A DNA stretch of 64,000 nt, from NCBI RefSeq assembly GCF_014982715.1, contig NZ_JADCJY010000001.1, positions 1,178,001 through 1,242,000 of the forward strand, read 5' to 3'. Positions 17,078 to 25,795 of the stretch are shown piece by piece. The stretch's first letter is position 1, and every line of letters begins with the position of its first letter. Made by a program: the position numbers and the translations under genes. This stretch comes from Gallalistipes aquisgranensis (lineage in GTDB: Bacteria; Bacteroidota; Bacteroidia; Bacteroidales; Rikenellaceae). The notes below the pieces were generated by a model. It saw only the letters and a list, made by a program, of their open reading frames with translations. It had not been told where the DNA came from and did no database searches.

Positions 17078-18739
17078 CTACTGCGAATCCCTCACGCAGC
17101 GGAGCTGCTGCCCGGACTTGGTGCTGATATAGGCCACGTTGATCCTCCCCTCCGGATACTTGGAGGTAAACGTCGTCATCATGGAGAAGAACTGGATATT
17201 GGTCAGCTTCGAGGGATCTTCCTTATCCTGGTAAAGCGGAGTGTAGCAGGTCGACGACATGATGTAGGTCATCGCCGGCGTACCGAACAGTTCGCTCTTC
17301 GAGGTGTTGCCCGAATAGAACTGGGTCAGCTGATACTTGGGTTCGGCCGCAAAATTGGTCATCATCCGCACGCCCGAAACCACGTAATTCCAGCCGGCCT
17401 CGTTGAACTTCGCCATATTGCCGCCGCCGTAGTTCTGATCGTAGAACAGGGCCTCCTCGTTGATCTGGTTGCCGCTCTCGCCGGATGCTGCCTTGTTCGA
17501 CAGCCCGCAGAGGTTCCAGAGCTCCGTGCGGGTCGGGATATGCCATCCCTTCGGACAGATACCCTGCACGCCCTCGAAGTCGTTGCAGTTCTCCTCGGTG
17601 ACCTCCACACCGCCCAGCGCGGCATACATGTCGTAGAAATAACCGTTCTTCCTGATATCGTCCGCACCGGTCAGGGCCGTAGCACTGGCGGCGTTGATCG
17701 TGTTCTCCGAACCGTCCTCGTTGTTGAGCTTGTAGGGGTACCACATGTGGCTGTCGGCGACCGGATCGGTCGAAGGCGTGATCCCCCGGGGAATGTAACG
17801 CATCGGTTCGGCCATCCAGTACTGTCCGTTGGAGAGTTTCACCGTGGTGTAGCGTTCGCCGTCATAGAGGAAATAGTTCTCGTCCAGATGCTCCTCGAAG
17901 ACCACCTCTTCCGACGGGCCGATCGCCCCTTCGTCCGTCCAGCCGGTGATCTCGCCGCTGAGCGTCACCTGAATGTCGTCCGGAAGGACACGCACGTCCA
18001 CCGTATACTGGCCTCCGGCCTTCAGGTTCGCCGAAGCGAGGTTCTGGCTCAGCGTCCTGTCGTCCGCGGTGCTGACCGTCAGCGTGAAGGCCACCTCCTG
18101 CGGCACCACGATGGCACGGTACTGTTTGTTCGCCGTCACCTGCTGTGCGGTGATCTCGGCGGCCGAAGCGCTGCCGTCCACCGTGGCGGTCAGAGCAGCC
18201 AGATCCACGGTCGCCTTGGGGACCGATCCCCCGAGGACCACGGAACGGATATCCGAACCCGACTCGTTGGTCACATTCACCAACAGTTTGGTCAGCAGGT
18301 GCTTGAACGGCACCACCACGGCCTGCGCCGTGGGCAGCACGTCGGCCTTGCTTCCCGCGATCAGGTCCGACGCCCCGTATCCCGTCGTCTGGTCGGTCTC
18401 CACGGAAAATTCGGTCGGTGCTCCCGCCTCGTCGTACGGATAGTAGGCCGTCAGCGTGGACTTGTCGTTCGCCTCGGCATACCATTGCAGGTTTCCGGAG
18501 AACACGCCGTCCCGGAAAGTCATCAACTGATTCTCAGCATATTTGGTTCCGTCCGTTTTGAGGACCGTGAGCCCGATCCGGTCCCCTTCGTCGAAATTCG
18601 TCTCCGAAGCCCGGGAGAAATTCAGCACGGGATTGATGACCACCGGGCCCGCAGCGGGTCCGCCCGCCTCGTTTCCGTCTTTGTTGCAGGAGGCCATCAC
18701 CGCACTCGCAGCCAACAGGAAAAGCAAACTTTTTTTCAT
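17078..18739 (-). CDS. Fimbrillin-like/FISUMP lipoprotein
   Basis: A 553-residue lipoprotein (lipobox VMASC, Cys 18). Residues about 35-285 resemble the fimbrillin-A/Mfa1-like region (FDEGDRIGL, TAYYPYDEAG, FKHLLTKLLVNVT, and TGW near the end). Residues about 305-553 carry a Fibrobacter-succinogenes-major-paralogous (FISUMP) domain (GQYWMAEPMRYIP, GWHIPTRTELWNLC, QQLRCVRD). Such proteins are surface-exposed adhesins or binders. The ATG at 18739 is chosen for the signal peptide. It follows the DUF6850 gene by 51 nt. Its place in a TonB/ABC operon suggests a ligand-binding or surface-accessory role, not a pilus subunit, since no Mfa/Fim accessory genes are present. Confidence 0.82.
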   Translation of the reverse strand: MKKSLLFLLAASAVMASCNKDGNEAGGPAAGPVVINPVLNFSRASETNFDEGDRIGLTVLKTDGTKYAENQLMTFRDGVFSGNLQWYAEANDKSTLTAYYPYDEAGAPTEFSVETDQTTGYGASDLIAGSKADVLPTAQAVVVPFKHLLTKLLVNVTNESGSDIRSVVLGGSVPKATVDLAALTATVDGSASAAEITAQQVTANKQYRAIVVPQEVAFTLTVSTADDRTLSQNLASANLKAGGQYTVDVRVLPDDIQVTLSGEITGWTDEGAIGPSEEVVFEEHLDENYFLYDGERYTTVKLSNGQYWMAEPMRYIPRGITPSTDPVADSHMWYPYKLNNEDGSENTINAASATALTGADDIRKNGYFYDMYAALGGVEVTEENCNDFEGVQGICPKGWHIPTRTELWNLCGLSNKAASGESGNQINEEALFYDQNYGGGNMAKFNEAGWNYVVSGVRMMTNFAAEPKYQLTQFYSGNTSKSELFGTPAMTYIMSSTCYTPLYQDKEDPSKLTNIQFFSMMTTFTSKYPEGRINVAYISTKSGQQLRCVRDSQ

Positions 18740-18790
18740 CGTTCGATTGGTTAATGATTTATAAAACATTGAAATTATTCTCGTCATCCG

Positions 18791-20299
18791 TCAGAATACA
18801 TATCCCACCTTCAGCGTCTCCGCCCAGCGGTTCGCCCCTCCGACGAACCGAAGACCGAACCCGTGGACGAAAGTCGCCCCCAACTCCGCGTAGACCCCCC
18901 GGGGGATACGATACCGCACCCCGACCCCTACCGACACCCGGGACGCAGACAGGTATTCGTCCTGCCAGTCGAGATACTCCGTGAGCCGGTAGGGCGGATC
19001 GCCGGGTTCCGTCTCCGTAGCGGCCTCCAGTTCCCGCTCCGTCCGGCTGCCCGAGGCGAAGGCCGCGTACCCTTTCAGGTCGAACCGTCCGACGCGGCGT
19101 TCCCCGCAGACATACCCCCGATACAGGGTCATCGTCTGCAACGTCCCGTAGGGGAACATCTGTGTAGCCAACCGCCGCAGCGACGAGACCTCTGCTCCCA
19201 ACCGGACCTCCCCTTTCGGAAAGACCGCCTCGTATTCGGGATTCACGCGCAGCAGGCGGCGTTCGAATATCCGGTTCGACCCGTACACGCGGGTCACGGT
19301 GACGCCGCCGGCCGTCTCCCGGCCCAGCACGTTCTCGTCGTTGACCTGCCGGCTCCATGAGAACTCCGCACGCAGGTAATGCCATACCTCTCCCCGCCGG
19401 AAACGGTAACCGACATGCGAGGAGACACGATGGGCCGAAAATTCGAACCACACCGTCTGTTTCTCCCCCGCCGAACCCACCGAACGGAGATACTCCGCAT
19501 CGACATACAGGCCGCCCTGCTGCACCTGCACGGAAACCCCGTGCATCGTCTCCTTCACGGGAAACCCGTCCACCCCGGACTCCTTGAGATGGACGCCGCT
19601 GCCCTCCCAGTCTTCGTACGCACCGTACATCAGCCCCTTGTCCAGGAAAGCGTAGTAGGTGCCCACCGTCGACCCCACCTCCTCGGCCCGAATCGATTCG
19701 CTGTTCTTTACGAACACATATGCCAGTCCGAGGGCCGTCCGCCCCTTGTGGTACATCACGCCGGGCGCCACCTTCATCTCCAGCCGGTAGTTGGTGTGAC
19801 GCAGGTCCTTACGCTTGGCGCAGTTGGCCGCCAGGAACTCCATCTTTCCGCCCAGTCTCCAACGGGGAGCCGCATCTACGGCGATTCCCCCCGTGAACGA
19901 ATAGGTCTGAAGGTCCTTGCGCCCGGGGGTAAACTCCAACACATCCACCGGATAGAAGCCCGGGCGGATGAACATCGAACCACACATTTCCCGTCCGGAG
20001 GTATGGTCGAACGAAAACGACCCCGCCATGGAGTACCGCTCACGATGAGCAATGGTCTTCGCCACGGCCCCCGCACTCCACGCCTCGCGGGCCTGGTAGG
20101 TGTCGCGGAACTCCCCCTGCATGCCCCGTCCGTACAGTTCGGCATAGGACACGGTCACACTGTCCATCCGCAGCCCCGCGGCATTCACCCCTGCATTCCA
20201 GAAATTGCGCCGCTCGATCCGCTCGTAGGGCTGCGCCGAAAGGACCGCCGCCAACGGCAGCAGGGCGCACAACAAGGCTATTTTTCTCCGTTCAATCAT
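18791..20299 (-). CDS. Outer-membrane beta-barrel protein, DUF6850-like
   Basis: A 502-residue protein with a signal peptide (about 1-22, cleaved near LSAQ). The remainder alternates amphipathic strands and polar turns and ends in an aromatic-terminated strand (TLKVGYVF), the mark of an outer-membrane barrel recognised by the Bam machinery. It resembles the DUF6850 family. It overlaps the DUF4876 gene by 8 nt, so it is translated with it. It probably forms or supports an outer-membrane channel partnering the TonB receptor encoded two genes upstream. Confidence 0.72.
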   Translation of the reverse strand: MIERRKIALLCALLPLAAVLSAQPYERIERRNFWNAGVNAAGLRMDSVTVSYAELYGRGMQGEFRDTYQAREAWSAGAVAKTIAHRERYSMAGSFSFDHTSGREMCGSMFIRPGFYPVDVLEFTPGRKDLQTYSFTGGIAVDAAPRWRLGGKMEFLAANCAKRKDLRHTNYRLEMKVAPGVMYHKGRTALGLAYVFVKNSESIRAEEVGSTVGTYYAFLDKGLMYGAYEDWEGSGVHLKESGVDGFPVKETMHGVSVQVQQGGLYVDAEYLRSVGSAGEKQTVWFEFSAHRVSSHVGYRFRRGEVWHYLRAEFSWSRQVNDENVLGRETAGGVTVTRVYGSNRIFERRLLRVNPEYEAVFPKGEVRLGAEVSSLRRLATQMFPYGTLQTMTLYRGYVCGERRVGRFDLKGYAAFASGSRTERELEAATETEPGDPPYRLTEYLDWQDEYLSASRVSVGVGVRYRIPRGVYAELGATFVHGFGLRFVGGANRWAETLKVGYVF

Positions 20300-21521
20300 G
20301 CAGCGACTGTTGTTCCCGTTCGTAAAAATCCGTCGAAGAGTTGTTCGTATCCATGAGTATCTCGTAGCCGGCCTCCCGGGTGGCCTCCTCGTCCGTACGG
20401 CGATGGAGCGTCCGCCCGGTATAGAGGGCGCTCTGGGTCACATAACCGGCATCTATCGAAGGCGGGATGCGTTTCTTGTTGTTCGACGATCCTCCGTAGA
20501 ACACTTCCACGCCGTCCAATACCCATTCCAGTGGAATCTTGACGATACGGTCCACCGTACTGCCGGGTTTCTGTATCACATTCTCCGCTCCGGCCACGAA
20601 CTCCTGCACCGTGACACCCTGAGCCCTGAATATCGCCACGGCGGGCGAGAACACGGAGAAAGTGAAGGCATTGGCCTGTCCCACCTTGATCACCACGTCC
20701 AGATAATGATCCGGAGCAATCCGGTCGCCCGGAGCAGGATGGTAGAGCGTATTCCAGAAATAGACGTTGTTATAGCATACGAAATAACCCTCCCGGTTCA
20801 GATTCACCGACAGCGGATACTGTGCCGCATGGTCGATCGCCCCGCAGACCACCAGCACCGCATCCTCGCCGGGCTCCAGCGGAAACGACCTTCCGTTCCC
20901 GCCGAACTGCCAGATCGCCTGCACCACCGGCACGAAATCGGGGTACACGCTCGCCCCCGTCTCCGGATCCTGCGTCACCCACACGTTGGTACCCTGCGAA
21001 TTATAGGGATCGAACGTGGCGAAGCAGAGGCTGTCCAGATACTGCACTTCGGAATCGTTGTTGTGCAGGATGATATACTTGTCCGACTGGTACTTGCCCT
21101 CCTGCGGGTACTTCATGCATCCCCCGCAGTAGATCTCCTTGATGACGATGCTTCCGGCCCTGGAGTGGACCAGCGGCAGACCGATCTCCGCATCCTGGTC
21201 CACGACACGGACCATGTCGGCCGTCCCGTTGAAAATGTCCTTTCCGTTGCGGTCCTTTACCATAACGCGGTACAATCCGTTGGTGAGCTGCAGCCGCGCA
21301 GTCCCCCCGTCATCGGTCGGAGCCTTGTAGGAGTTGCCACGGTCGATGTCCTCCGCCGTCACGGTGACACCTTCGCGGACCATCTCCGCATAACCCTCGG
21401 GATACACGGCCTGCACCGTCAGGGTGTGCACCTCCCCGGAATAGAGCTCCTCCCCCGGTTCGGAACAGCCGGCCGCCCACAGTGCGGCGGCAAACAGCGG
21501 TATGAAAAACAGTCGTCTCAT
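20292..21521 (-). CDS. DUF4876 surface lipoprotein
   Basis: A 409-residue lipoprotein (lipobox WAAGC, Cys about 19). An Ig-like/carboxypeptidase-regulatory-like beta module (about 30-120) leads into the conserved DUF4876 region (IVIKEIYCGGCMKYP, YIILHNN, FPLEPGEDAVLV). A CGGC pair is notable. Members are encoded directly after TonB-dependent receptors, as here (6 nt gap), so the protein is probably the receptor's surface ligand-binding partner, analogous to SusD or XusB in position but not in sequence (inference). Confidence 0.78.
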   Translation of the reverse strand: MRRLFFIPLFAAALWAAGCSEPGEELYSGEVHTLTVQAVYPEGYAEMVREGVTVTAEDIDRGNSYKAPTDDGGTARLQLTNGLYRVMVKDRNGKDIFNGTADMVRVVDQDAEIGLPLVHSRAGSIVIKEIYCGGCMKYPQEGKYQSDKYIILHNNDSEVQYLDSLCFATFDPYNSQGTNVWVTQDPETGASVYPDFVPVVQAIWQFGGNGRSFPLEPGEDAVLVVCGAIDHAAQYPLSVNLNREGYFVCYNNVYFWNTLYHPAPGDRIAPDHYLDVVIKVGQANAFTFSVFSPAVAIFRAQGVTVQEFVAGAENVIQKPGSTVDRIVKIPLEWVLDGVEVFYGGSSNNKKRIPPSIDAGYVTQSALYTGRTLHRRTDEEATREAGYEILMDTNNSSTDFYEREQQSLHD

Positions 21522-21527
21522 CTTCGG

Positions 21528-24386
21528 TCAGAATTTCAGCCGGCAGGTCAGCCCGTAGTAGAAATCGGGGGTGAATATGGCACCCACACCCGTCGCATAC
21601 GAGGTGACGTAACGCCGCGAATTGGTAAAGTTATTGGCATAGAACGAGAGCGACACATGGTCGCCGATCTCTTTCGTGATACTCAGGTTGGCCGAGAAAT
21701 AGGGATCGTACCCGTCCCGGGCAAACGTATAGACGTTGCCCGACTTGCGGATCAGGTGCGCGAAGGCGGGATCGTCGGCTTCGGCCTGCGTGAAGGGGCG
21801 GATATTGCCGTCCGTATCCATGTAGGCCACGGGCCGGATGGCCGTGTAGGAGTCTCCCCCGTAAATGTCCCCGCCCGTAGGGACGTTGCTGTCCTCCGTC
21901 ACAGTAAAGGCATAGGGACGTCCGCCGTACTCGGACAGCCGCTGCGAACGCCTCAGCAGCGCCATCTCCAACCGGCAGGAGACCACGAGGCGTGCTCCGG
22001 GGATATGAGTGATCGCCGTCACGTTGGCGTCCAGCCGACAGGTCCGCTCCCCGTTGTAGGAGTCCGCTCCCGCATAGATACCCACATACTGATAAGAGCG
22101 GTTTGCGATCGACGTGTGCGACCACCCGGTATTGTAGTAATATGTAAGCTGGTCGTCCACGTATTCCGTCTGAGTGAAGGCTGCGTCCACCCGCACCTGC
22201 GTGCGGACAGGCACAATCTCCGGAAAATCCACGATCAGTTCCGCCCCCCGACGGGTGATGTCGGTCCCGTTGTCGGGCGAAGTCGAGGCCACGAAGGTCC
22301 GGTCGGTCACCTTCAGCGCCATCTCCGTCCAGGAATCCTCCCGTCCGCCGCGCACGTACACCGCCCCGGTCTGGCTGTCTACCTTCACCTCCGGATCCGA
22401 GGGCATGGAGAACCCGTCGGGCAGTTGCAGCACGTTGTATGAAAACGGAGTGTAACTCCTCGCATATTTATAGGGAAGCCTCGTGCGGTTATGATAGCCC
22501 ACCAGCGAGATCCGCACTCCTCCGGCCTCCGCCTCCACGCCGATCTCCGCGTTGTGGTTGCGCTGCCAGCGCAGATTCCCGTTGTGCAGCAGGGTATAGG
22601 GCTGGGTGTAATACACGTATGAAGAACGGTTGTTGTCATAGGAAAATCCGAAAGTCTGAATGTCCCGGTACTCCTGCGCCGGATAGAGCACCCAGTAGGA
22701 AGGCAATTTTTCGGTGACGCCCCATCCTCCACGTACGGTCACACCGCGGCCCATCCTCCACCGGACATTGAAACGCGGCGAAAAGGTGTTCAAATGGTCG
22801 TAATGCGATCCCCGGACGAACACGTTCTCCATCCGTACGCCGGCCATCAGTTCCAGCGAGGTCCGTCCCACAGGAAGTGTCAGATTCTCTTCGGCATACG
22901 CCGAAAGGTTGTGCATGTAGGGATAGGAGGAATAGGGTCGAGGACGATAGCCATGCGGCGCCAGCCGGGGATCGAGGTAATACTCCCCCTCTCCCGCGTT
23001 GCCTGTGGCCTTCCACTGCACCCCGGCCTTGAGCCGGCTGAACAGAGGGCCGACACGGCCGTTGAGTTCGTACTTCAGCGAGGCCGTATAGTCCAGTTCC
23101 CGGGAATCCACCACCTGGTCCGAAAAATAGATATAGGGCAGCTTGTCCGCCAGAAAATAGCCTTCCGAAGCGGCATGGGCGGCCGGTTGTTCCGAAGCCT
23201 CGGAACAGTAGGCATGGTCGCGGGTACGCCGGTCGTTATAGAACAGCGAGGCGTCGAACTTGAGATTGGTGATCCACGGCCGGTTCAGCAGCCACACGAG
23301 CGCGACGTCGGCCCGCACGACATTGTCCCATTCTCTGGTCCAGGAGCCGGTAAAGGCGTCCGGATCGTCCTCCGTATTCATTCCGCCCACGTTGCCCGAC
23401 ACGCCGGCCCGGAGTTTCAGCACCTTGCGGAACGTGTTGCTGTATCCCACCGAAAATCCGCGGCGGGTATAAGAGGCATAAGGCGAGGAGAGTTTCTTTG
23501 TGGCCCGAGTCCACTCACCGTCGATATTGAGCGCACCACGGTTTCCTCCCAGGTCGAACCCTTTCGAGAAGGCAAACTGGTAAGTCCTCGGATTCACGGC
23601 CGTGGAGACGTTCCACGGCGTATGGCCCCTCCGGGTATGGATTCGGACGATCCCGCTGTTCAGGTCGCCGTATTCCGCCGACGGCACACCGGTGATCACC
23701 TCCACCGATTCGATGTTCGACACGGGAATGTTCCGGGTATCCGCCCCGCCCGGCGCTCCGAAAGAGGCGTTGTTGCCCATACGCACACCGTCCACCTCCA
23801 CGACGGTACCAAACGGAGCATTGCCCGCATCGGAACCTCCTCCCCGCAGGGAGAAGGCACGTGCCGTGGTCAGGTCGGGATTGACGGTCTTGCCGCCGGG
23901 CAGCAGGGCAGCGATATCCGAGACATTGGACATCTGCAGGTGGTCGAGGGCGTTCCTCCCGATCACCAGTGTCGTATTCAGACTCTGCGGACGGGCCTGG
24001 GCGGTCACCACCACGTCGCCGATCTCCAGCGACATCGCCCGCATCCGTATGTCGAGGCTGTCCGCATCCCCGCGGATATCGAGGGGGCGGGAGACTTTGG
24101 CATACCCTAAGAAAGAGACCTCCAGCACATAATCGCCCTCTGGAATCCCTTCGATGACGAACCGCCCGTCGCGTCCGGACGTGGCCCAGAGATAGGTGCC
24201 CTCCAGCACGACGGATGCGCCCCCTATCGCTTCTCCCGACTCGGCGTCCCTCACCCTTCCCGCGATGCGCCGGAGCGGATCCGCCGGGGCGGACACAGCG
24301 GCAGCAACGGACAACACACTGGTTATCAGCAAGACGACCCGTCTGAAACGGACACTCCCGACTATTTGTATCTGACTCAACATCAT
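21528..24386 (-). CDS. TonB-dependent outer-membrane receptor
   Basis: A 952-residue receptor. After the signal (about 1-34) comes a carboxypeptidase-regulatory-like beta domain (about 38-125: IAGRVRDAESGEAIGGASV), a plug (about 130-260: LPGGKTVNPD, SLRGGG, IESVEVITGVPSAEYGDLNSG) and a 22-strand-type barrel ending LTCRLKF. It lacks the SusC-specific N-terminal extension and is followed by no SusD, so it is a general TonB receptor. It is the first gene of the nine-gene minus-strand run. A second Met one codon downstream is an equal start candidate. Confidence 0.92.
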   Translation of the reverse strand: MMLSQIQIVGSVRFRRVVLLITSVLSVAAAVSAPADPLRRIAGRVRDAESGEAIGGASVVLEGTYLWATSGRDGRFVIEGIPEGDYVLEVSFLGYAKVSRPLDIRGDADSLDIRMRAMSLEIGDVVVTAQARPQSLNTTLVIGRNALDHLQMSNVSDIAALLPGGKTVNPDLTTARAFSLRGGGSDAGNAPFGTVVEVDGVRMGNNASFGAPGGADTRNIPVSNIESVEVITGVPSAEYGDLNSGIVRIHTRRGHTPWNVSTAVNPRTYQFAFSKGFDLGGNRGALNIDGEWTRATKKLSSPYASYTRRGFSVGYSNTFRKVLKLRAGVSGNVGGMNTEDDPDAFTGSWTREWDNVVRADVALVWLLNRPWITNLKFDASLFYNDRRTRDHAYCSEASEQPAAHAASEGYFLADKLPYIYFSDQVVDSRELDYTASLKYELNGRVGPLFSRLKAGVQWKATGNAGEGEYYLDPRLAPHGYRPRPYSSYPYMHNLSAYAEENLTLPVGRTSLELMAGVRMENVFVRGSHYDHLNTFSPRFNVRWRMGRGVTVRGGWGVTEKLPSYWVLYPAQEYRDIQTFGFSYDNNRSSYVYYTQPYTLLHNGNLRWQRNHNAEIGVEAEAGGVRISLVGYHNRTRLPYKYARSYTPFSYNVLQLPDGFSMPSDPEVKVDSQTGAVYVRGGREDSWTEMALKVTDRTFVASTSPDNGTDITRRGAELIVDFPEIVPVRTQVRVDAAFTQTEYVDDQLTYYYNTGWSHTSIANRSYQYVGIYAGADSYNGERTCRLDANVTAITHIPGARLVVSCRLEMALLRRSQRLSEYGGRPYAFTVTEDSNVPTGGDIYGGDSYTAIRPVAYMDTDGNIRPFTQAEADDPAFAHLIRKSGNVYTFARDGYDPYFSANLSITKEIGDHVSLSFYANNFTNSRRYVTSYATGVGAIFTPDFYYGLTCRLKF

Positions 24387-24490
24387 TCTCCGAAAATTCA
24401 GTGCAAATTTCCGGAGAAAACACCATCGGAATCAATCCCCACAAATAGGTATTTCCCGAACCGCTCTATCCACAAATGTAGGCACCAGAC

Positions 24491-24512
24491 AAAAAAGGCG
24501 GCCGAAACCGCC
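24491..24512 (-). terminator. Minus-strand intrinsic terminator
   Basis: GGCGG/CCGCC arms (24497-24501 and 24508-24512) with a 6-nt loop are followed, on the minus strand, by six T residues. It lies upstream of the TonB receptor and would block read-through from the island side. Confidence 0.6.
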
Positions 24513-24585
24513 CGAATATCCGGTTCCCCGCCCCCCCTTCTTATGGTCCATGCCTCGTATGTCAACGACCTGAAGCTGAAATAGG

Positions 24586-24837
24586 ATGGGACGAGGTTGT
24601 CGCATATTGTCGGCAGCCCTGGCATCGGTAATGCTCGGGACGCTGCCCGCCGCCGCGCAGCGGGGGCTGCCGGGGCTGTTGGCCGTGGAGCTGGCTGCGG
24701 GTCCGGCGGACGGATTTCTGATACGCGACAACAGGGGGGCGCCCCGTATCTGGTGCGGCGTGGCCCTGAACCGCTGGAGCCGGGAGCACTCGCGCTGGAG
24801 CTTCGAGGCCGCATGGCTGCAAAAGGACTATAAATGA
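24586..24837 (+). pseudogene. traO: Conjugative transposon TraO remnant (N-terminal 83 residues)
   Basis: The product has a signal peptide and then GLPGLLAVELAAGPADGFLIRDN and FEAAWLQKDYK, matching the start of Bacteroidales conjugative-transposon TraO proteins, which are normally about 190 residues. It stops abruptly in KDYK-stop, and the stop codon overlaps the promoter of the next gene. It is thus a truncated piece of a transfer region whose other genes are gone; the short frame just before it (ending near 24584) may be the tail of TraN but this is uncertain. It marks the left border of the mosaic island. Confidence 0.7.
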
Positions 24838-24878
24838 GCCGTAGGACAATAAAACTAATGAATGATTTTGTATTTTTG
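24836..24878 (+). promoter_or_regulatory. Promoter of AraC gene with TGAGCC element
   Basis: A -7 box TATTTTTG lies at 24871-24878, with the hexamer TGAGCC at 24835-24840. The spacing from the G of GCC to the -7 box (33 nt) equals that at three other promoters of the island, although the following CTCACA is only loosely kept here. Confidence 0.45.
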
Positions 24879-24899
24879 TGTCAGAAGAAAGGATAAGTT

Positions 24900-25757
24900 A
24901 TGAAACAAGGGCAATCAACAGAAGAAAACCTCGGCCCGATGAAACTCATATTTAACTATGAGGACGTGTTTTTCAGTTTCTTTTATGACGACATCGGCGG
25001 TTGCATCCACCGCTCGCGGGAGTATGCAATGAACTATGTCTATTCAGGCGAGATGATACTGGAAAACGGCAAGGAACAGATCCATGTCGGCAAGGGCGAG
25101 TGCGTCTTTATTCCGCGCGACCACCACATTACCATGTACAAAAAACCTTTCGACGGGGAGAGGTATTGCGGGATATTCCTGAATTTTACCCGCAGTTTCC
25201 TGCGGGAGATGTACTCGAAGTTCGAACGGTATAAGGTTCCGTCCAATACACCGAAACTCGAATCGGGAGTCGTCAAACTGCCCAAGACGGCAGAGATAAC
25301 GAGCCTTTTTGCCTCGCTGACCCCATTTTTCGATCCGAAAGTGAAGCCACAGGACGATTTCATGCAACTGAAACTGCAGGAGGGCTTGCTGGCCCTGCTC
25401 CATATTGACGAGCGGTTCGCTCCCACCTTGTTCGACTTCAACGAACCGTGGAAAATCGACATTCTGGACTTCATGAACAAGAATTACATGTACGAGTTCT
25501 CGATGGAGGAACTGGCGCACTATACCGGACGGAGTCTCGCCACCTTCAAGCGGGATTTCAAGAAGATCAGCGACCTGACGCCCGAAAAGTGGCTTATCCG
25601 CAAACGGCTCGAAGTGGCCTACGCCATGATGCAGGAAGGCGGAAAGAAAATCGTGGATGTCTATACGAGCGTGGGATTCAAGAACCAGTCCCATTTCTCC
25701 GCAGCGTTCAAAAAACAATACGGCATCGCACCGACGGCTGTTGCCGCAATTATATAG
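24900..25757 (+). CDS. AraC-family transcriptional regulator (copy 1)
   Basis: A 285-residue regulator with an N-terminal cupin-like sensor region (about 20-160: SGEMILENGKEQIHVGKGECVFIPRDHH) and a C-terminal double HTH (about 185-280: YTGRSLATFKRDFKK, VDVYTSVGFKNQSHFSAAFKKQYG). It is clearly paralogous to the regulator at 31597-32430, especially around WKID, NYM and TGRSLATFKRDF. It lies 38 bp before the UvrA-like gene and may control it and the chloramphenicol acetyltransferase gene. The inducer is unknown. Confidence 0.93.
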   Translation: MKQGQSTEENLGPMKLIFNYEDVFFSFFYDDIGGCIHRSREYAMNYVYSGEMILENGKEQIHVGKGECVFIPRDHHITMYKKPFDGERYCGIFLNFTRSFLREMYSKFERYKVPSNTPKLESGVVKLPKTAEITSLFASLTPFFDPKVKPQDDFMQLKLQEGLLALLHIDERFAPTLFDFNEPWKIDILDFMNKNYMYEFSMEELAHYTGRSLATFKRDFKKISDLTPEKWLIRKRLEVAYAMMQEGGKKIVDVYTSVGFKNQSHFSAAFKKQYGIAPTAVAAII

Positions 25758-25795
25758 CTATTTAATTTTGCGGGAACATTTGCATTTGTGAAATT

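Noticed and set aside
17012-18754. A 580-codon open frame antisense to the fimbrillin/FISUMP gene
   Set aside because: Same length as the real gene, no signal peptide or domain; antisense shadow.
20298-22442. A 714-codon open frame antisense to the DUF4876 and TonB receptor genes
   Set aside because: It is His/Arg/Gly-rich shadow sequence without motifs and spans the boundary of two real genes.
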